A stretch of 5,213 bases of DNA from Ignavibacteriales bacterium (GCA_016207985.1 JACQYX010000376.1:1-5213), one strand, 5' to 3'. Shown: positions 1-5,213, counted from the first letter of the stretch. Notes: a model not told the origin generated them from the sequence alone. Numbers and translations are program-made.

Positions 1-139
1 ATCATATACAGAAGAAGTCAAGGAATCTAAACAGAATTGAGCTATTGACCAATCTAATTAATGTTTTTAGGCTGATCTGATAGGTCTCCCTTTTATTTAT
101 TGGATTTTTCTTCACTTTTTTCTATGTTTCTTATTATTG

Positions 140-170
140 AGCTCAGACGGAAATGTTAAATGAGCTTTTT
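140..170 (+). terminator. Weak stem-loop followed by a T-run, terminator- or attenuator-like
   Basis: AGCTCA (140-145) pairs with TGAGCT (161-166) around a 15-base loop, and T166-T170 forms a short T-run. The stem has only six pairs and one possible G-U extension, so it is weak. It could end transcription of a gene lying to the left of the window, or sit in the leader of the cytochrome mRNA immediately before its ribosome-binding site. The rest of 1-184 shows no convincing gene and contains a pyrimidine-rich stretch at about 97-131. Confidence 0.25.
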
Positions 171-173
171 ATT

Positions 174-179
174 AAGGGA
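174..179 (+). promoter_or_regulatory. Ribosome-binding site of the cytochrome gene
   Basis: AAGGGA lies five bases before the ATG at 185. It is one of only two convincing purine-rich ribosome-binding sites in the window and supports that ATG as the start. Confidence 0.55.
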
Positions 180-184
180 AATAT

Positions 185-610
185 ATGAATTATGCAAAAA
201 AAATATTGAAGAGACTTCTGTATATTGTTACATCTTGGGGGATTCTTTGGGGGACATGGTCATGCAAAGATGAGATTGCAAGTGAAGATATTAATAAGAT
301 TGTTTTCCCCGATTCAAATGTAAGTTTTAGTAATCATGTCGAGCCGTTGTTTCTTAATGCTTGCGCCATTCCCGGGGGATGCCACGCTGGTGATAATCCT
401 GCAGGGGGAGTCAGTTTCGAAACATGGAGCGATGCGCGAGAAATAGTTGGGATTATTTATCCGGGTGATCCTGAAAATAGCAGACTCATATGGGCTATCG
501 AAGGAAGAAACCCTGGTGTTCCCCGAATGCCTTTAGATCGTCCGGCATTAAACGCTAACCAAATAAAAGGACTCAGAACCTGGATAAAAGAAGGTGCGCA
601 GAATAATTAA
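185..610 (+). CDS. Small cytochrome c-like lipoprotein, single atypical CX5CH haem motif
   Basis: The 141-residue product looks like an exported one-haem cytochrome c of the kind common in Bacteroidetes, Ignavibacteria and Planctomycetes. K5, K6, K9 and R10 precede a hydrophobic stretch (about 11-25) and C27, a probable lipidation site. The residues before C27 (T24-W25-S26) fit the classical lipobox poorly, and KDE follows it. The domain runs from about 47 to 138. It has V52-E53-P54 before C60, then C60-x5-C66-H67, a PGDPENS turn (93-99), an R-M-P motif with M115 as likely distal haem ligand, and a WIKEGA ending (133-138). CX5CH is longer than the usual CX2CH or CX4CH, so haem attachment is likely but not certain. 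The ATG is preceded by AAGGGA (174-179). A role in extracytoplasmic electron transfer is inferred. The specific partner cannot be read, and nearness to nuo need not mean a shared function. Confidence 0.8.
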   Translation: MNYAKKILKRLLYIVTSWGILWGTWSCKDEIASEDINKIVFPDSNVSFSNHVEPLFLNACAIPGGCHAGDNPAGGVSFETWSDAREIVGIIYPGDPENSRLIWAIEGRNPGVPRMPLDRPALNANQIKGLRTWIKEGAQNN

Positions 611-1905
611 TCCGTGACAAGGTGAGGCGGTGCAACATATTTCTTCTCAATCGGAGATTCTCTAACCCGTTTTTCGAATTCCTCCCTGAATTTCTTAATA
701 ACACTTTGAACGGGCCAAGCCGCGGCATCGCCTAACGCGCAAACTGTATTTCCCTCGATGTTATTTGCAACGCTTAATAGGAGATCGATATCTTTCATCG
801 TTCCCTCACCAGCCAAAAATCTTTTTAAAATTTTTTCCATCCATCCACAACCCTCGCGGCACGGTGTACATTGTCCACATGATTCATGGTGATAGAAGTG
901 AGTGATACGAGCCAGAACTTTCAAGACGTCTGTATCTTCATCCATTATGATGACACCACCTGTGCCAATAGATGTTCCGATAGCTTTCAAAGAATCAGCA
1001 TCCATTCGAACACTTTCAATCTCTTCACCTCGCAACCACATGGTTGACGAACCGCCTGGTATGACCGCTTTGATTTTCTTATTCCCCGAAACACCACCGG
1101 CATACTTGTAAATCAAATCGGTAAGTAACACACCGGTAGGTAATTCATATACGCCGGGCTTGTTCACATGTCCGCTTATACCAAACAGAAGCGTTCCCGG
1201 ATGTCTCGGTGCTCCAATCTTCGAGTACCATTCCCAACCCCTGTTGATGATTAAAGGAACGTTAGAGAGTGTTTCAATATTATTGATAGTCGTCGGGCAT
1301 CCCCACAAACCATTCTGTGCCGGGAATGGCGGCTTCACACGCGGGTAACCGCGATCACCTTCTATCGAATTCATCAACGATGATTCTTCACCACAAATGT
1401 AAGCACCTGCACCTTTAAAGATATACATCTCTGCACTGAAATTCGTGCCTAAAATATTCTTGCCGATGTAATTCCTCGCATATGCATCATCGATTGCTTT
1501 CTGAAGAAGATTAATCCACTTGGTGTACTCGCCGCGAATATAAACATAAATCGTTTGAACGCCCATCGCATATGCAGCGATCAAACAACCCTCGATGAAG
1601 AGATGTGGATTGAGCTCGAATATCTGCCGGTCTTTGAATGTCCCCGGCTCGCCTTCATCACCATTAGCACATAGATATTTCGGTTTGATGGAATCCTTCG
1701 GCATAAATGTCCACTTGAGTCCGGTTGGGAAACATCCACCACCTCTACCTTTGAGATTAGATTTCTTCACCTCATCGGTTACATTTTCAGGTTTCATCTT
1801 TACAGCTTTACGAAGTGCTTGATAACCTCCGTGCTCTTCATATACATCTATGCGATGAAGATTGATGATGAAAGGTAAAAGTATTTTTTCAGAAAATTCA
1901 GTCAT
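607..1905 (-). CDS. nuoF: NADH-quinone oxidoreductase subunit F (FMN and NADH-binding)
   Basis: This 432-residue subunit of the peripheral arm oxidises NADH through FMN and passes electrons to a [4Fe-4S] cluster (N3); E. coli NuoF is of similar size. The glycine-rich flavin/NADH loop is at 53-62 (G-R-G-G-G-C-F-P-T-G), followed by N81-G-D-E-x-E-P-G and K91-D92-R93. A second nucleotide-binding motif, GAGAYICGEE, is at 165-174. An SLBB-type domain covers about 236-290. The N3 ligands are C343, C346 and C349 (ESCGQCTPC) with C389 (TVCALGDAA). C58 replaces the glycine usual in this loop, and the preceding alanine is G57. The ATG lies three bases after the nuoE stop with no clear Shine-Dalgarno, so translational coupling is likely. 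NuoEF-like pairs also occur in hydrogenases and formate dehydrogenases, but the nuoABCD context argues for complex I. It ends convergently on the cytochrome gene, and no nuoG follows. Confidence 0.97.
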   Translation of the reverse strand: MTEFSEKILLPFIINLHRIDVYEEHGGYQALRKAVKMKPENVTDEVKKSNLKGRGGGCFPTGLKWTFMPKDSIKPKYLCANGDEGEPGTFKDRQIFELNPHLFIEGCLIAAYAMGVQTIYVYIRGEYTKWINLLQKAIDDAYARNYIGKNILGTNFSAEMYIFKGAGAYICGEESSLMNSIEGDRGYPRVKPPFPAQNGLWGCPTTINNIETLSNVPLIINRGWEWYSKIGAPRHPGTLLFGISGHVNKPGVYELPTGVLLTDLIYKYAGGVSGNKKIKAVIPGGSSTMWLRGEEIESVRMDADSLKAIGTSIGTGGVIIMDEDTDVLKVLARITHFYHHESCGQCTPCREGCGWMEKILKRFLAGEGTMKDIDLLLSVANNIEGNTVCALGDAAAWPVQSVIKKFREEFEKRVRESPIEKKYVAPPHLVTD

Positions 1906-1908
1906 ATA

Positions 1909-2373
1909 TTATTTCAATTCGGTCAAGAGCTTGTCGATTTTTTCTGGCGTGAGATTTTCGTGATAATCGTTATTCACCTGCATCATCGGTGCAGTGCCGC
2001 ATGAACCCAGGCATTCAACCTCTGAGACGGTAAACTTGTTATCATGTGTGGTTTCCCCAACTTTGATGTTGAGTTTCTTGCAAATGTATTCAGAAATCTT
2101 TTCAGCACCGAGCAATTGGCAAGATACATTCGTACAAAGTTGGATGTGATACTTCCCTACCGGCTTCTTGTTGAACATCGTGTAGAATGATGCAACTCCT
2201 ATTACATGATTCTCAGGCACATTAAGTACCTTAGCAACTTCTTTCATAGTTTCTTCCGAAATCCAACCATATTGCTCCTGTGCGATGTGAAGCGCCGGAA
2301 TCGTTAATGATTTAGTATCCGGAAATTGTTTCTTCAATGTTTGAATTTTATTTAGATTCTCTTGTGTCAACAT
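1909..2373 (-). CDS. nuoE: NADH-quinone oxidoreductase subunit E (24 kDa type, [2Fe-2S])
   Basis: The 154-residue product is the thioredoxin-fold partner of NuoF and carries the N1a [2Fe-2S] cluster in the NADH-oxidising module. An N-terminal helical region (about 1-65) contains LTIPALHIAQEQYGWIS and the family motif GVASFYTMF (59-67). The cluster ligands are C80 and C85 (C-x4-C) and C121 and C125 (C-x3-C in CLGSCGTAPMM), the standard spacing. Its length is only slightly below the usual 160-170. The ATG at 2373 is chosen because the family begins just upstream of such a helix; the upstream bases give only a weak AGAGA-like site. It is separated from nuoD by 57 bp that carry a heptamer repeat, the largest gap in the cluster, and nuoF follows after three bases. 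Confidence 0.96.
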   Translation of the reverse strand: MLTQENLNKIQTLKKQFPDTKSLTIPALHIAQEQYGWISEETMKEVAKVLNVPENHVIGVASFYTMFNKKPVGKYHIQLCTNVSCQLLGAEKISEYICKKLNIKVGETTHDNKFTVSEVECLGSCGTAPMMQVNNDYHENLTPEKIDKLLTELK

Positions 2374-2389
2374 GATTCATTCTCTATTT

Positions 2390-2424
2390 ACAATTGCCAA
2401 TTAACAATTGATAATTGACAATTA
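2390..2424. repeat. Heptamer tandem repeat, five units of ACAATTG type, between nuoD and nuoE
   Basis: Five contiguous 7-bp units are ACAATTG, CCAATTA, ACAATTG, ATAATTG and ACAATTA. Positions 3-6 of the unit (AATT) are invariant and the rest vary. The array fills most of the 57-bp gap between the nuoD stop and the nuoE start. Because CAATTG is self-complementary, the transcript can form several short AU-rich hairpins. The same unit pattern (A-C-n-A-n-n-n) recurs at 5144-5213. It resembles the short tandemly repeated heptanucleotide sequences known from cyanobacterial genomes; whether the two are related is unknown. Confidence 0.8.
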
Positions 2425-2430
2425 TTAATG

Positions 2431-3687
2431 CTATTTATCTGCTTCACCCATTACAGGATCAAGACTACCAATCACTGCAACCACATCGGAAATCAATCCA
2501 CCCCGCAGCATCATAGGCAGCGATTGGATGTTCACGAATGATGGTGAGCGAATTTTCAACCGCCATGGATAACCATCTCCACGACTCTGTATATAAAATC
2601 CCAACTCACCTTTCGATGCTTCAATAGCATGGTAAACTTCACCAACTGGTGGATTAATTCCAAAATTCACAATCATAAAATCGTGGATAAGTTCTTCCAT
2701 TTTGCCATAAACTTTTTCTTTGCGTGGAAGTACTTTTTTAGGATTTCCACTATGGATGGGACCTGACGGCATCTTTTCGAGTACCTGATGGATAATTTTT
2801 ACACTCTCTCTTAACTCCGTCATTCGGACATAGAACCTTGCAAGAACATCTCCATCGGTGTAAACCGGGACATGGAAATCAAGCTGGTCGTAGACAAGAT
2901 ACGGTTCGTCTCGACGCAAATCATGATCAACTCCAGCCGCACGAAGCAGCGGACCGGTCAATCCCATAGCAATCGAATCTTCCTTCGAAACGTATCCGAT
3001 GCCTTCGCAGCGATCTATGAAGATTCTGTTTCGGGCAAGAACATTCTCGCATTCATCGAGTGAAGCAGGTAGTTCATCAATGAATATTTTTGTTGCCGCT
3101 ATCGCTTGAGCCGACATATCGTTTGCCAATCCACCGATACGTGTGAAGCTTGTTGTAAATCTAACACCGGTAAATAAATCCCATATATCCTGAATTTTTT
3201 CACGCTCGCGGAATCCCCACAATAAAACTGTTACTGCACCAACATCCATCGCCATCGTTCCGAGCCATACAAGGTGCGAGGCAAGACGAGCAAGTTCACA
3301 ACAAATAACGCGAATATATTGTGCCCTCGGTGGAACTTCGATGCCTGCGAGTTTTTCAACAGCCAAAACATATGCAACGTTGTTAGCAAGCGGTGAAAGA
3401 TAATCGAGTCGGTCGGTGTGAGGAATAAATTCATGATAGTTCATATTCTCGGCAAGCTTCTCGTATCCACGATGCAGGTAACCGAGATCTGGTACGGCAG
3501 CGACAATCGTTTCACCATCCAACCGAATAAGAAGTCGAAGCACACCATGCGTTGCAGGATGCTGAGGACCCATATTGAGTACCATATCGTTCTCGAGCGG
3601 ATCGTCGAACGTGACCGTTGTATATTGGTTCTCGAGCGCTGTGAGAATTTTTTGCCTTGCTTCCTGCTGTTTTGAGACGATTGCCAT
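2431..3687 (-). CDS. nuoD: NADH-quinone oxidoreductase subunit D (49 kDa type, quinone site)
   Basis: The 418-residue subunit forms much of the quinone-binding pocket next to cluster N2 at the foot of the peripheral arm. The family motif LNMGPQHPATHGVLR is at 37-51. By spacing, H47 and Y96 (DRLDYLSPL, 92-100) match the histidine and tyrosine that hold the quinone head group in Thermus Nqo4. Other family blocks are RAQYIRVICCELARLASHL (121-139), the GLTGPLLRAAGV segment (242-253), and the C-terminal SPSFVNIQSL and GSLDPVMGEADK. The large-subunit hydrogenase nickel-binding cysteines are absent, as expected for complex I. NuoC and NuoD are separate here rather than fused as in E. coli. The ATG lies ten bases after the nuoC stop without a visible Shine-Dalgarno; the about 35-residue N-terminal lead is normal for the family. 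The stop is TAG. Confidence 0.97.
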   Translation of the reverse strand: MAIVSKQQEARQKILTALENQYTTVTFDDPLENDMVLNMGPQHPATHGVLRLLIRLDGETIVAAVPDLGYLHRGYEKLAENMNYHEFIPHTDRLDYLSPLANNVAYVLAVEKLAGIEVPPRAQYIRVICCELARLASHLVWLGTMAMDVGAVTVLLWGFREREKIQDIWDLFTGVRFTTSFTRIGGLANDMSAQAIAATKIFIDELPASLDECENVLARNRIFIDRCEGIGYVSKEDSIAMGLTGPLLRAAGVDHDLRRDEPYLVYDQLDFHVPVYTDGDVLARFYVRMTELRESVKIIHQVLEKMPSGPIHSGNPKKVLPRKEKVYGKMEELIHDFMIVNFGINPPVGEVYHAIEASKGELGFYIQSRGDGYPWRLKIRSPSFVNIQSLPMMLRGGLISDVVAVIGSLDPVMGEADK

Positions 3688-3697
3688 AGTGTGGTTT

Positions 3698-4180
3698 TTA
3701 TTTTCGTGGTAACGGGAGTGAACCGGGGATACCCATTAGTGGGAAATCTTTCCGAAGCGGATGATATTCAAACTCTTCCGGCATGTAAATACGGCGAAGA
3801 TCGGGATGATCATCGAAGATGATACCGAACATATCGTACACTTCACGCTCTTCGAAGTTCGCCGTTTGCCAAACACTTGTAACCGTCGGGACATGAAGAT
3901 CGTTTTCATCAACCCGGACTTTGAGTCGGAGACGGAATTTATTATTCAATGAATAGAGATTGTAGATTACTTCAAATCGATTTTCAGGCGTGAACTGATC
4001 TGCCCCGCAAACATCTCTTAGAGAATCAAAATGAAGCTCCTCATCATCTCGGAGGAATTGACATACTTTTACTATATCATTTTTCTTGATGATTAACGTT
4101 AGCTCGTCGCGGAACTCGCTAACCGATTCGATAGAATCTTTGAAATGCGTGTTAAGCTTGTTGAGCAGTTTTTCTTTCAT
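3698..4180 (-). CDS. nuoC: NADH-quinone oxidoreductase subunit C (30 kDa type)
   Basis: This is a 160-residue peripheral-arm subunit that packs against NuoD near the quinone module. The C-terminal family signature is present: W104[15 protein letters not shown] (104-119), [13 protein letters not shown] (125-137), and [11 protein letters not shown] (140-150). The N-terminal part (about 1-60) has the typical EFRDELTLI strand and LRDVCGAD. The frame stays open upstream to a TTG at 4243, but the ATG at 4180 is the only ATG in that extension and gives a start matching the family (MKEKLLNKL). It is therefore preferred. With it the gene overlaps the 3' end of nuoB by 29 bases. No Shine-Dalgarno is seen at the ATG, so re-initiation from nuoB is likely. 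Confidence 0.95.
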   Translation of the reverse strand: MKEKLLNKLNTHFKDSIESVSEFRDELTLIIKKNDIVKVCQFLRDDEELHFDSLRDVCGADQFTPENRFEVIYNLYSLNNKFRLRLKVRVDENDLHVPTVTSVWQTANFEEREVYDMFGIIFDDHPDLRRIYMPEEFEYHPLRKDFPLMGIPGSLPLPRK

Positions 4181-4688
4181 GAATTCGAGAAGGTTCTTGT
4201 ATATAGACTTTTTCCGATTGTCCGGGTTTTTCACCGCGTGCAATCTTCTTTTGAATTTGGATCAATCCATTAATTAAATTATCAGGACGGGGAGGACATC
4301 CCGCAATGTAAACATCGACAGGTATAAAAAGATCAATACCTTGTACGACAGAATATGAACGATACATTCCACCGCTAGAAGTACACGCACCCATCGCTAT
4401 CACCCACTTAGGATCGGGCATTTGATCGTAAATTTTCCGGACAACATGTGACATCTTGTAGGTTACGGTTCCGGCAACAATCATTAAATCGCTTTGGCGA
4501 GGTGAGAAACGGAACGCTTCAGAGCCAAATCGAGCACAATCGAATCGAGGACCTGCAAACGACATCATCTCGATTGCACAGCACGAGATTCCCATCGGCA
4601 TAGGCCATAGTGAATTTTTCCTCGCCCATGCAATCATTTCATCTAACTTCGTCGTAATGAACGCTTCGTCCGTTTTTATCAATCCCAT
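4152..4688 (-). CDS. nuoB: NADH-quinone oxidoreductase subunit B (PSST type, cluster N2)
   Basis: The 178-residue subunit holds [4Fe-4S] cluster N2, the last electron carrier before quinone. The ligands are the tandem C36-C37 ([10 protein letters not shown]), C102 (MGACTSSGG) and C131 ([13 protein letters not shown]). Other family blocks are [23 protein letters not shown] (52-74) and [12 protein letters not shown] (91-102). An in-frame ATG 21 bases upstream (4709) would add seven residues. The inner ATG at 4688 is preferred because it has a good ribosome-binding site (GAAAGGTG) and begins MGLI like its relatives. The start overlaps the last ten bases of nuoA, including its TGA. The basic, glutamine-rich C-terminal tail (about 150-178) is variable in the family, and its end overlaps nuoC. 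Confidence 0.96.
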   Translation of the reverse strand: MGLIKTDEAFITTKLDEMIAWARKNSLWPMPMGISCCAIEMMSFAGPRFDCARFGSEAFRFSPRQSDLMIVAGTVTYKMSHVVRKIYDQMPDPKWVIAMGACTSSGGMYRSYSVVQGIDLFIPVDVYIAGCPPRPDNLINGLIQIQKKIARGEKPGQSEKVYIQEPSRIHERKTAQQA

Positions 4689-5035
4689 TTTAAAGCACCT
4701 TTCTTCCATAAATACACGAAACCGATCATCAGTATCGCTATAAATATGAACATCTCAACTAAGCCGAACATTCCAAGCTGTCGGAAGTTTACTGCCCATG
4801 GGTAGAGAAACACAACTTCGATGTCGAAGATGATGAAGAGCATCGCAACCATATAATACTTAATCGACATCCGCTCGCGAGCAGAACGCACCGGCTCCAT
4901 ACCGCTTTCGTAAATGGATTGCTTTACATCGGTAGGATTTTTCGGACCAAGCCACTCGCTCGCTTTCGACATTACGACACCGAATGCAACTCCAAATATT
5001 ATCATGATACCGATAGGGATATAATCAACAAGCAT
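4679..5035 (-). CDS. nuoA: NADH-quinone oxidoreductase subunit A (ND3 type, membrane)
   Basis: The 118-residue inner-membrane subunit sits at the junction of membrane and peripheral arms. Three hydrophobic segments are visible at about 4-23, 58-78 and 88-110. The conserved loop and second helix carry the family signature [20 protein letters not shown] (42-61) followed by [17 protein letters not shown] (64-80) with its acidic residues D71 and E73. The loop cysteine of mitochondrial ND3 and many bacterial NuoA proteins (YECG) is S44 here, as in cyanobacterial NdhC and others. The ATG at 5035 places the first helix correctly, although no Shine-Dalgarno is seen. It is the first gene of the operon; its stop TGA lies within the start of nuoB. 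Confidence 0.96.
   Translation of the reverse strand: MLVDYIPIGIMIIFGVAFGVVMSKASEWLGPKNPTDVKQSIYESGMEPVRSARERMSIKYYMVAMLFIIFDIEVVFLYPWAVNFRQLGMFGLVEMFIFIAILMIGFVYLWKKGALKWD
4696..4703 (-). promoter_or_regulatory. Ribosome-binding site deciding the nuoB start
   Basis: Read on the minus strand, GAAAGGTG lies seven bases before the ATG at 4688 and inside the end of nuoA. No such site precedes the upstream in-frame ATG at 4709. This favours the shorter NuoB. Confidence 0.6.
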
Positions 5036-5046
5036 GGATTAAATGA

Positions 5047-5074
5047 ATAAATGGAAATTGATTAATAATGAGTG
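5047..5074. repeat. Possible degenerate heptamer block in the nuoA leader
   Basis: Four consecutive 7-mers can be read: ATAAATG, GAAATTG, ATTAATA and ATGAGTG. The last equals the terminal unit of the array at 5207-5213. They share the A at unit position 4 and T at position 6, but the phase is less certain than in the other two arrays. It may be a decayed copy or just AT-rich sequence. Confidence 0.3.
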
Positions 5075-5076
5075 AA

Positions 5077-5105
5077 AATTTAGGAAAAAAGGAGCAGATA
5101 TGCAA
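5077..5105 (-). promoter_or_regulatory. Possible promoter of the nuo operon
   Basis: On the minus strand TTGCAT (5105-5100) and TAAATT (5082-5077) are separated by 17 bases, a sigma-70-like layout about 42 bases before the nuoA ATG. Both hexamers match consensus only partly (three and four of six), and AT-rich DNA gives such pairs by chance. The position just upstream of the first gene is the main support. Confidence 0.25.
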
Positions 5106-5143
5106 ACGAAAATGGGTCGGTGATAATTTTATTACTTACGTAG

Positions 5144-5213
5144 ACAAAGAACAAAGTACAAACAACCAAGAACTAATAACGAGTGACAGGTGACGAGTGG
5201 CGAGTGATGAGTG
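5144..5213. repeat. Heptamer tandem repeat, at least ten units, upstream of nuoA
   Basis: Ten uninterrupted 7-bp units can be read: ACAAAGA, ACAAAGT, ACAAACA, ACCAAGA, ACTAATA, ACGAGTG, ACAGGTG, ACGAGTG, GCGAGTG and ATGAGTG. Positions 1 (A), 2 (C) and 4 (A) are nearly constant (nine of ten each). Position 5 changes from A in the first five units to G in the last five, and positions 6-7 end as TG. The array reaches the window edge and probably continues. No open frame or RNA-like fold is seen in it. Confidence 0.85.

Noticed and set aside
1..40. Possible C-terminal tail of an upstream gene on the plus strand (frame 2 reads a 12-residue charged tail ending at TGA 38-40).
   Set aside because: Only about a dozen codons are visible and another frame is open about as long; too short to support as a gene.
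36..59. Three 8-bp steps (ATTGAGCT, ATTGACCA, ATCTAATT) looking like a short repeat.
   Set aside because: Agreement between units is poor and the period differs from the clear 7-bp arrays; likely chance.
45..137. Promoter-like hexamers before the cytochrome gene: TTGACC at 45-50, and TATTAT at 132-137 with TTCACT at 111-116.
   Set aside because: TTGACC has no matching -10 at proper spacing, and the TATTAT pair has only a 15-base spacer and conflicts with the stem-loop. AT-rich DNA yields such matches by chance.
902..1822. Plus-strand open frames opposite nuoF (902-1111, 1160-1348, 1595-1822).
   Set aside because: They are antisense shadows of a strongly conserved gene, with no recognisable product or ribosome-binding site.
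2872..4277. Open frames opposite or out of frame with nuoD, nuoC and nuoB (2872-3063, 3231-3434, 3418-3675, 3761-3952, 4086-4277).
   Set aside because: All lie within well-identified Nuo coding sequence and lack any family features.
5089..5123. Plus-strand AAGGAG followed by ATG at 5100, a possible leader peptide.
   Set aside because: The frame is only seven codons long, ends at TGA 5121-5123, and points away from nuoA; no downstream gene is visible to be regulated.
5144..5213. CRISPR array or origin iterons as an explanation for the heptamers.
   Set aside because: Units are contiguous with no spacers, too short for CRISPR repeats, and vary too much for standard iterons; no cas, rep or dnaA gene is near.

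Overview
The window is a mostly ordinary piece of a bacterial chromosome. It carries the first six genes of an NADH:quinone oxidoreductase (respiratory complex I) operon on the minus strand, in the order nuoA-nuoB-nuoC-nuoD-nuoE-nuoF (from about 5035 down to 607). One small cytochrome c-like lipoprotein gene lies on the plus strand at the left (185-610) and converges on nuoF. AT-leaning composition, weak or absent Shine-Dalgarno sites at most starts, a cytochrome lipoprotein with an acidic stretch after the lipid cysteine, and degenerate 7-bp intergenic repeats together suggest a free-living respiring bacterium of the Bacteroidetes/Chlorobi/Ignavibacteria (FCB) neighbourhood. That placement is an inference from style, not from a search.

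Layout from left to right: 1-184 is non-coding as far as can be seen and holds a weak stem-loop plus T-run just before the cytochrome ribosome-binding site. 185-610 is the cytochrome gene. Its TAA overlaps the TAA of nuoF inside one TTAA (607-610), so no intergenic terminator fits between them. nuoF, nuoE, nuoD, nuoC, nuoB and nuoA follow, read right to left. The A/B and B/C junctions overlap, C/D and E/F are almost abutting, and the only real gap (D/E, 57 bp) is largely filled by five heptamers of the ACAATTG type. 5036-5213 is the nuoA leader and upstream region. It ends in at least ten uninterrupted heptamers (5144-5213) that run into the window edge.

The six Nuo proteins include the NADH-oxidising module (NuoE with its [2Fe-2S] cluster, NuoF with FMN and a [4Fe-4S] cluster). 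They also include the peripheral-arm quinone module (NuoB with cluster N2, NuoC, NuoD) and one membrane subunit (NuoA). NuoG and the remaining NuoH-N subunits are absent here and must be encoded elsewhere if the complex is complete. No mobile element, CRISPR array, RNA gene or defence system is visible. The points worth a second look are the period-7 arrays, the unusual CX5CH haem motif of the cytochrome, the split of the operon after nuoF with a stop-on-stop convergent overlap, and residue changes in the NuoF flavin loop and NuoA loop.
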